A stretch of DNA of 12,207 bases from Gammaproteobacteria bacterium (GTDB lineage Bacteria > Gemmatimonadota > Gemmatimonadetes > Longimicrobiales > Gaopeijiaceae). The stretch spans positions 1 through 12,207 of the forward strand of contig VYDD01000468.1 of the NCBI GenBank assembly GCA_009843625.1. The letters are read 5' to 3'. Every line of letters begins with the position of its first letter. Positions within the stretch are counted from its first letter, which is position 1. The notes under the pieces are model-generated. The model did not search any database and was not told the DNA's origin. It saw only the letters and a program-made list of their open reading frames with translations. This document shows positions 1 to 5,204 of the stretch, one piece after another. The position numbers and the translations under genes were made by a program.

Positions 1-342
1 CTGCAGATCATCGGGCGCAGCGACACCTCGCTGCAGGACGTGGTGGACGAGTACGTCGACGAGTTCGGCATCGAGTATCCCGTGATCCTGGGAAGCCCCA
101 ATCCGGACCCCGACAACGAGGATCTGGTGCGCGTCACAACCGCCCATTTCCGCATGCGCAAGGCGCTCCTCGATCCGCGCAAGTGGGGCACGCCCCTCAA
201 CATCGTGGTGGTGGACGGAGATCCCACCCGGGCTTCGGTCGTAACCGGCGAGTTCTTCCCGGGAGCGTTCGACGAGACCTTCGGCGGATATCTGGACGGG
301 AGCGTCGCGGCGACGGACGCAGCGTCGGACATGGACGGGTAA
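1..342 (+). CDS. Thioredoxin-fold (redoxin/TlpA-like) protein, C-terminal part only
   Basis: The reading frame is open from the first base and ends at a TAA, so this is the last 113 residues of a longer gene whose start lies upstream of the window. The segment around residues 2-33 (strand, helix, then FGIEYPVIL) matches the redoxin pattern in which a helix is followed by a 'ygi-fPvl' strand. GTPLNIVVVDG, near residues 63-73, has the position and form of the cis-proline loop and following strand of thioredoxin-fold proteins. The CxxC or peroxidatic region, if present, would be upstream and cannot be checked. The family role is thiol-disulfide exchange or peroxide reduction, often in the envelope. 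The Asp/Ala-rich last 15 residues look like a disordered tail. The fold is moderately sure; the exact family is not. Confidence 0.6.
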   Translation: MQIIGRSDTSLQDVVDEYVDEFGIEYPVILGSPNPDPDNEDLVRVTTAHFRMRKALLDPRKWGTPLNIVVVDGDPTRASVVTGEFFPGAFDETFGGYLDGSVAATDAASDMDG

Positions 343-362
343 TCACCGAGGGTCGACATTGC

Positions 363-378
363 CGCACCCCGCGGTGCG
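363..378 (+). terminator. Candidate hairpin after the redoxin gene
   Basis: Perfect 6-bp inverted repeat, cgcacc (363-368) and ggtgcg (373-378), around a 4-nt loop, starting 20 nt after the redoxin stop codon. It is all but AT-free and has no T-tract behind it, so it is at best an atypical terminator or an mRNA 3'-end stabiliser. Confidence 0.3.
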
Positions 379-465
379 ATGACCGGCGGTCCTTCCTCCA
401 ACCGACGCGCACCGCCGACGCTTCCGGGCGCGCGGTGCCTGTCTGCCCCGAAGTCCTGTGCTCCC

Positions 466-495
466 TTGCGCCGACGCCCCCCGGGGATCTATCTA
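466..495 (+). promoter_or_regulatory. Weak candidate promoter for the cytochrome c' gene
   Basis: TTGCGC (466-471) and TATCTA (490-495) are separated by 18 nt, about 90 nt upstream of the cytochrome start. The -10 match is poor (3 of 6). It is listed because 485-500 is the only locally AT-richer stretch in the 242-nt gap 343-584. That gap otherwise shows only GC-rich small inverted repeats, including gcaccgc (409-415) with gcggtgc (432-438), and no supported gene. Confidence 0.2.
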
Positions 496-584
496 GGGGT
501 TCGTGACAAACGCGCTCGAACCCGCCCGGATGGTCGCTTCACGGGTGCCTCCGGGTCTCATTTCTTCGGGGAGGAGGAAACGCC

Positions 585-1055
585 GTGGCCCGCTCGTACG
601 CAGTCGTAACCCGCACCGCGCTCGCCGCTTGCATCATCGCCGGGCTAGCCCCCGCCGCAGCGGCCGCCCAGGATCCAACCCCGGCAATGGAGTACCGCCA
701 GACCATCATGGGCAGCCTGAACGCGCACCGGGGCGCCCTCACCGCCATCCTGAACGAGGACGTGCCCCATGAGGCTCACGTGCTCGGGCACGCGCTCTCG
801 CTGCAGCAGTTGTCGGTGATGGCATCGGATATCTTCCCCGACGGATCCCATGGCGAAGGCTCGCGCGCGCTACCGGATATCTGGAACGACGCCGCCGGAT
901 TCGGTGAGGCTCTCTCGGCCTTCCAGAGCGCCGCCGCCGCGCTGGCGGACGCGGCACGTGCGGGCGACATGACTGCCGTCGGTGACGCGGCCGCGGGCCT
1001 GGGCCGCACCTGCGGCGGCTGCCACCGCCCATTCAGGGCGCGCCCCACGGGATAG
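585..1055 (+). CDS. Periplasmic cytochrome c' (class II c-type cytochrome)
   Basis: A 156-residue protein with a Sec signal peptide (about residues 1-28, Ala-rich, cleaved near AAA-AQD). The mature part of roughly 128 residues is the usual size of cytochrome c'. The single haem motif CGGCH (residues 143-147) lies close to the C-terminus, followed by Arg/Phe residues, as in the four-helix-bundle CytC_2 family. The N-terminal helix carries the family's YRQ..M pattern (residues 37-42), and ALPDIW (95-100) also matches. His147 should be the proximal haem ligand. Cytochromes c' bind NO and CO at five-coordinate haem and are linked to NO protection or electron transfer. The GTG start is set by a strong GAGGAGGAA site at 571-579, 5 nt before it. 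It has no recognisable partner next to it: the neighbours are a redoxin fragment and a lipoprotein. Confidence 0.9.
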   Translation: MARSYAVVTRTALAACIIAGLAPAAAAAQDPTPAMEYRQTIMGSLNAHRGALTAILNEDVPHEAHVLGHALSLQQLSVMASDIFPDGSHGEGSRALPDIWNDAAGFGEALSAFQSAAAALADAARAGDMTAVGDAAAGLGRTCGGCHRPFRARPTG

Positions 1056-1162
1056 CCCCGATCCGGCAATCGGCGTGACCAGTTCGGGTGCGCGCGGACC
1101 TCTGACCCGGGCGCATCGGTAGTAACGAGAGGCGGCACGCCCGCTCGGGCGGCCGCATGGGC

Positions 1163-1192
1163 TTGTTTTCTCGCGCGCATCTCGCGAATGAT
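1163..1192 (+). promoter_or_regulatory. Candidate promoter for the plug-like lipoprotein
   Basis: TTGTTT (1163-1168) and AATGAT (1187-1192) are separated by 18 nt and match the sigma-70 boxes at 3/6 and 4/6. Transcription would start near 1199, giving a leader of about 33 nt. The T-rich stretch 1163-1171 also directly follows a weak gccc/gggc stem (1139-1162), so it could instead be the terminator of the cytochrome gene. The sequence alone does not decide. Confidence 0.3.
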
Positions 1193-1231
1193 GGACCCAT
1201 GTACCTGAACACCATGACGGAGGCAAGCACC

Positions 1232-1774
1232 ATGCGACGAACCGGAGCGAAACTCGTGATGGCGATGGCGATCATCATGCTCGCCCAGGGATGCGTCAGC
1301 ACGCCCGGCGACACCCCGGCCGTGCGCCAGTTGCGCGAGACTCTTACGGGCGACCAGTTGGCGCAGGTGTGTGCGGACGGCGGTCCCGCGGCCGACTCGC
1401 CGGACGTCAGCGTCCTCTCGGCGGAGGAACTCGACCACCTGTGCGACCGCAATGTCCGGCGCGATCCGAGCGTGATCGTGGCCGAGGAGCTCGCGCCCTA
1501 CGCCACCATGATGCTCGCCGACGCGATCCGTCAGCTGCGGCCCCGCTGGATGAACGTGCGCGGCGCGCCCAGCATCGAGTTCGGCGGTGACCGCAGGGTG
1601 CCCGTGGTCCTGGATGGCGGAGCCCCCCAGGACTGGGGGATCCTGGATTCGCTACGCCCCGACCAGGTCCAGGCGGTTCGCTTCCACAGCGCCGCCGACG
1701 CCACCATGCGCTGGGGAACGGGCTTCCCCAACGGGCTGATCGAGGTTACGACCATGAGAGGCGGCGGAGGCTGA
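1232..1774 (+). CDS. Small lipoprotein with TonB-plug-like C-terminal domain
   Basis: A 180-residue protein. The frame is open from 1157, but the ATG at 1232 is chosen because GGAGG (1219-1223) sits 8 nt before it and because the protein then begins with a proper lipoprotein signal: MRR, a hydrophobic stretch, then LAQGC with Cys21 as the lipidated residue. Residues 22-90 have no recognised domain and two further Cys (47, 71). From about residue 92 the sequence (DAIRQLRPRWM, then VPVVLDGG, LRPDQVQAVRF, and WGTGFPNGLIEVTT at 161-174) follows the order of a TonB-receptor plug: a partner-strand 'vyiDG', a 'i..ieVl.g' strand and a 'yG..a.GvI.i.T' end. No barrel follows. Similar small proteins are, to my knowledge, common unassigned proteins in Gemmatimonadota. 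Function is unknown; envelope location is well supported. It ends 34 nt before a strong terminator. Confidence 0.8.
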   Translation: MRRTGAKLVMAMAIIMLAQGCVSTPGDTPAVRQLRETLTGDQLAQVCADGGPAADSPDVSVLSAEELDHLCDRNVRRDPSVIVAEELAPYATMMLADAIRQLRPRWMNVRGAPSIEFGGDRRVPVVLDGGAPQDWGILDSLRPDQVQAVRFHSAADATMRWGTGFPNGLIEVTTMRGGGG

Positions 1775-1807
1775 GGGGAAACCCCGAACCGAACCCACGC
1801 CACGCAC

Positions 1808-1847
1808 GCAAAACGCCCGCCACGAGAAACCGTGGCGGGCGTTTTGC
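1808..1847. terminator. Strong bidirectional intrinsic terminator
   Basis: Perfect 17-bp inverted repeat: gcaaaacgcccgccacg (1808-1824), loop agaaac (1825-1830), then the exact reverse complement (1831-1847). The GC-rich core is flanked by AAAA on the left and TTTT on the right, so a U-tract follows the stem on either strand. It lies between two converging genes, 34 nt after the lipoprotein stop and 46 nt from the stop of the ankyrin gene, and should end transcription from both sides. Confidence 0.93.
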
Positions 1848-1892
1848 TGCTCCGGCCCTCAGGGGGGCGCGAAGATCGCTTCTACTGTTCTC

Positions 1893-3686
1893 CTAGCAGG
1901 AGATGCAGTTGTGGTTGTTGATCGCGCCCATGCTCTCCAGCAGCGCGATCGCCTCCGGATACGGTGTCACGCGCGAGACCGGACCGTTGGCCATGTCGAC
2001 CGTGGTCTGACCCCGGCGGCTCACCACCATGACATCGGCGCCCCGATCCACCAGCCACTGGATCATCTCGGTGTCTCCGCGCGCGGCCGCGTGGTGCAGC
2101 GGGGTGTAGCCGTTGGCGTCCCGCTGGTTGACGTCGGCCCCGAGTTCCAGGAGGTACTCGACCGCGGCGATCCAGTTTCCGGGGATGTGGGTGTGGGCGT
2201 TGCCGGCGAAGCCCTGGCCGTAGCCGACGCCCGAGGCGGCGTGAATGGGGTACACGGCCGGGCCTCCCACCGGGACCGGCGGCAGGCCTGAAGGATCGAC
2301 CTGTTCCTCATCCTCGGTGTCGCCGGTGCGCGGGTTGCGGCCCCGGCGGCGCTCGGGCTGCTTGACGGTGGCGATGTTCCAGTCCGCGCCCCAGGAGCGC
2401 AGCACCTTCATGCCGTCGAGGTCGAGAGCCCGCGAGGCGCGCCAGAAGGGTGTCACGCCGTCCTGGTTCTCAAGCCCGCAGTTGCCGTTGCCGCACCCGC
2501 TGTAGGTAAAGTACCAGAAGTTCTTGGTCACCTGGTGGTTCACTTCGGCTCCGGCGTCGAGCAGCGCCATCGCGAGGTCGAGATAGACTGTTTCCTGCTG
2601 CTCGTGGGCGCGAGGCTGCGGATAGCGTGACCGGGGCGACCACTGGACGTTGAAGGTGGCGTAGAGCGGCGCCACACCGTCGACCGTGGCCAGGTTGGGA
2701 TCCGCACCACGTTCCAGCAGCTTCATCGCCAGGTCGAAGCGGCCGTTGATGACCGCCATTGTGAGTGGGCTGGTATTGTCGGACTCGGTAACGAAGTCGA
2801 TGTCGGCGCCGCCGTCGAGCAACGCCATGGCTGCGTCGATGGCTCCCTCACGCGCCGCGTGGTGCAGCGCGGTCAAGCTCCCCCACTTCTCGTCGGGAGG
2901 CTGCCGGAAGAAGGCCCTTGGGTCGTCCTCATCCTCCTCTTCTTCCTCCTCGGGGACCACGCCGGCACGCTGCACGGCGCGCGCGACCTCCAGGGCGGCC
3001 TGGATCTGGGCCGGCGTCGGCAGCTCGTTGCCGTCACCCTTGAAGGCATCGAGCACTTCCTGCATGCGTTCGCTCGCGTAGTTGTCCACCTCGCTGCGAG
3101 TCGCGGCTTCCATGAGCGTGGTCGTGACGTTCGGGTCTGCCCCTCTCTCCAGGAGAAGCGTCACGACATCCGCACGGTCGGCGGCTGCCGCGAACATCAG
3201 CGGCGTCTGCCGGGCATCGCCCGCCCGCGCGTTGACCTCTGCGCCGGCGTCCACCAGATGCTTCGCGCCCAGGGCACTGCCCGCGCCCGCCACCAGGTGG
3301 AGAGGCGTGGAGCCTGTGGCCGCCACTGTGCGCGGGTCCGCGCCGGCGTCCAGCAGGACGCGAATGACGCCGGCAGATCCCTTCCTGCCGGCTACATGGA
3401 GAGGCGTGTAGGCACCCAGACGGGTGGTGACCTCGAGGATCGCCCCCGCGCTCACCAGAATCGCCGCGATCTCGGCGTTGCCGGTTTCGGCCGCCCAGTG
3501 CAGGGCGGTCATGCCGTCACCGCGCGCAGCGTTGACGTCCGCCCCGCTCGCCAGCAGGGTTCGCACCGCCGTCGCATCGCCCTTCATGGCGGCGTCCGCC
3601 AACGGCGAATCCGGCGCGTCCGCGGATGTGAGCAGCATGCTGACGGCGAGCGCCGCCAGCGCGTTTACGTGCAATCTCTTCTTCAT
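1893..3686 (-). CDS. Secreted ankyrin-repeat protein
   Basis: A 597-residue protein with a Sec signal peptide (about residues 1-24, cleaved near ADA-PDS). I count about 12 ankyrin repeats with TPLHxAA / LLxxGADxN signatures: five in a block at about 26-189, two at 271-335, then less regular copies near 337-385, 411-440, 479-521, 526-555 and 559-591. A helical insert at 190-267 ends in an acidic run, EEEEEEDEDD (246-255). Other insertions include a Gly/Cys loop (Cys398, Cys403) and a charged linker near 441-475. The protein ends in CISC (594-597). Ankyrin repeats bind proteins, so a scaffold or partner-binding role in the periplasm or outside the cell is inferred. It is the last gene of the operon, 16 nt after the DUF1552 stop. 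Its ribosome site is weak (GGGGA, 3695-3699 on the opposite strand), which suggests translational coupling. Confidence 0.88.
   Translation of the reverse strand: MKKRLHVNALAALAVSMLLTSADAPDSPLADAAMKGDATAVRTLLASGADVNAARGDGMTALHWAAETGNAEIAAILVSAGAILEVTTRLGAYTPLHVAGRKGSAGVIRVLLDAGADPRTVAATGSTPLHLVAGAGSALGAKHLVDAGAEVNARAGDARQTPLMFAAAADRADVVTLLLERGADPNVTTTLMEAATRSEVDNYASERMQEVLDAFKGDGNELPTPAQIQAALEVARAVQRAGVVPEEEEEEDEDDPRAFFRQPPDEKWGSLTALHHAAREGAIDAAMALLDGGADIDFVTESDNTSPLTMAVINGRFDLAMKLLERGADPNLATVDGVAPLYATFNVQWSPRSRYPQPRAHEQQETVYLDLAMALLDAGAEVNHQVTKNFWYFTYSGCGNGNCGLENQDGVTPFWRASRALDLDGMKVLRSWGADWNIATVKQPERRRGRNPRTGDTEDEEQVDPSGLPPVPVGGPAVYPIHAASGVGYGQGFAGNAHTHIPGNWIAAVEYLLELGADVNQRDANGYTPLHHAAARGDTEMIQWLVDRGADVMVVSRRGQTTVDMANGPVSRVTPYPEAIALLESMGAINNHNCISC
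2922..2951 (-). repeat. Low-complexity acidic-codon tract in the ankyrin gene
   Basis: On the given strand this is a run of tcc/tct/tca-like triplets. It encodes the Glu/Asp run at residues 246-255 of the ankyrin protein on the minus strand. GAG/GAA/GAC codons alternate, so it is not a pure triplet repeat, but it is the only simple-sequence tract inside a gene here. It lies in the linker between the two ankyrin blocks. Confidence 0.7.
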
Positions 3687-3702
3687 GCTGACCGTCCCCG
3701 GC

Positions 3703-5133
3703 TTAGCGTGACTGACTTGCCTCTTCGACCGCGGTCAACACCGAACTCGGCACGTTGAACTCGCCCGTGCTGTCGCCGAAGCTGGACATTTCGTCGAAGC
3801 CGAGCTTGTGCATGACATTCAGGAAGACGTTAGCCATCGGGGTTCCATCGGGCGCCTTCAGGTGCATGTCGCCCGCGAGCTGGCCGTTCGCGCCGCCCAG
3901 CAGCAACAGCGGGCACCGGCGGTGGTTGTGGATGTTCGGGTCTCCCATGGGCGACCCGTAGATGATCATGGTCTGGTCGAGCAGGCTCGAGTCGCCGTCC
4001 TGGCTGTTGTGCAGCTTCTCCAGGAGGTACGGCAGCAGGCCCACGTAGAACCGGTTGATGGTGTTGAAGTCGAGGATGGTCTCCTCGTTGTTGCCGTGGT
4101 GCGAGGTCGGGTGGAACGGGCTGTCGGTGCCGCTCTCCGGATAGATCCGGTTGGAGGCGTCGCGGCCTGTCTTGAAGGAGAAGACGCGCGTCATGTCGGA
4201 CTGCAGCGCCAGCACCTGCAGGTCGAACATCATCTGCATGTGCTCGGTGAAGGAGTCCGGCACGCCCGCGGGCGCCTCTGGCAGCTCACGCTGCTCTCCG
4301 CTCGAATTCTGAGCCTCGACCATCTGAATGCGGCGCTCGATCTCGCGCACGTTGTCCAGATACTGGTCCATGCGGCGGCGGTCGGTTGCGCCCAGTTCGC
4401 GCCTCAGGTAGGCGACTTCACCGACGATCCAGTCGAGGATGCTCGCGTTCTCGCGGCGGCGCGCCTGGCGCTCCTCCGGGGTGCCGCCGGCACCGAAGAG
4501 GAGGTCGAAGGCGGTGCGCGGGTCGCGGATCATCGGCAGCGGCTCGCTCGGCGAGGCCCAGCTGATCGAGTCGGTGTAGGCGCACGAGTAGTTGTACGTG
4601 CAGCCGCCGGCCTGGTCGAGATCCTCGATGCAGAGCTGCATGGAGGGGAGCGGCGTCTCCTGTCCGAAGCGCTCGGCGAACATCTGGTCGAGCGAGGTGC
4701 CGACGTAGAGGTCGGAGCTCTGGGTCTGCTTCGGATGCGCCTGCGTCAGGAAGGTGGCGCTGGAGCGGAAGTGGTCACCGCCGATCTCGGGGCCCGTGAA
4801 GGCCTCCGCCATGCGTACGTCGGTGTTGCTGACGATGGTCATATAGCGGCGCCATTCCTCGAGCGGAGTCAGCGCACTCTGGGCTGCGAGCTCGAAGTCG
4901 CGCCCGGTCTTCTCCGGCTCCCAGAGGAATTGCTTGGCGCCCCATTCGACGCTGCCGGCAGCTCCGTGTACCACCTCGATCGCGAGGAGACGCGTTTTCC
5001 CTTCCGCCAGCTTCCGAGCCGCCCACGGGTTCGCCGCGGGGAGCATGGAGTCGAGCAGCGGAAGTGCCACTGTTGCGCCCATCCCCCGCAGGAAGGTGCG
5101 GCGGGCGATGTGCTTGCCGGTGATGAATTGCAT
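3703..5133 (-). CDS. DUF1552 protein, Tat-exported
   Basis: A 476-residue protein beginning with a twin-arginine signal: RRTFLRG at 11-17, then the hydrophobic stretch MGATVALPLL. Tat export implies it folds, perhaps with a cofactor, before leaving the cytoplasm. The rest matches DUF1552, a family of unknown activity usually found next to DUF1592-type cytochromes and thought to resemble DUF1501 (alkaline-phosphatase-like) proteins. Visible family features are GGDH (118-121), a Cys cluster (168, 178, 184) around an acidic segment, SWASPSEPLP (191-200), a charged helical part (about 220-290), HPTSHHGN (341-348) and IYGSPMGDPNIHNHRRCP (391-408). The His and Asp residues could bind metal, but this is inference. 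AGGAG (complement of 5141-5145), 7 nt before the ATG, supports the start. It is the middle gene of the operon, 71 nt behind the cytochrome gene. Confidence 0.92.
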   Translation of the reverse strand: MQFITGKHIARRTFLRGMGATVALPLLDSMLPAANPWAARKLAEGKTRLLAIEVVHGAAGSVEWGAKQFLWEPEKTGRDFELAAQSALTPLEEWRRYMTIVSNTDVRMAEAFTGPEIGGDHFRSSATFLTQAHPKQTQSSDLYVGTSLDQMFAERFGQETPLPSMQLCIEDLDQAGGCTYNYSCAYTDSISWASPSEPLPMIRDPRTAFDLLFGAGGTPEERQARRRENASILDWIVGEVAYLRRELGATDRRRMDQYLDNVREIERRIQMVEAQNSSGEQRELPEAPAGVPDSFTEHMQMMFDLQVLALQSDMTRVFSFKTGRDASNRIYPESGTDSPFHPTSHHGNNEETILDFNTINRFYVGLLPYLLEKLHNSQDGDSSLLDQTMIIYGSPMGDPNIHNHRRCPLLLLGGANGQLAGDMHLKAPDGTPMANVFLNVMHKLGFDEMSSFGDSTGEFNVPSSVLTAVEEASQSR

Positions 5134-5204
5134 TTCAACTCTCCTGAAGCAGGTAATACGACCCGGTTTCCATCATGCGCCGATCCGTCGGGAAGGCGCT
5201 TCTG

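Noticed and set aside
1157..1231. N-terminal extension of the small lipoprotein
   Set aside because: It would place 25 polar residues before a clean lipoprotein signal, and the good ribosome site is at 1219-1223.
2922..2951. Microsatellite capable of phase variation
   Set aside because: The triplets are mixed and encode an in-frame acidic run. Slippage by whole triplets would not break the frame, and there is no homopolymer long enough to switch expression.
2859..3758. 299-codon plus-strand frame opposite the ankyrin gene
   Set aside because: It is the complement of the ankyrin repeats and runs into the DUF1552 gene; Arg/His-rich with no domain.
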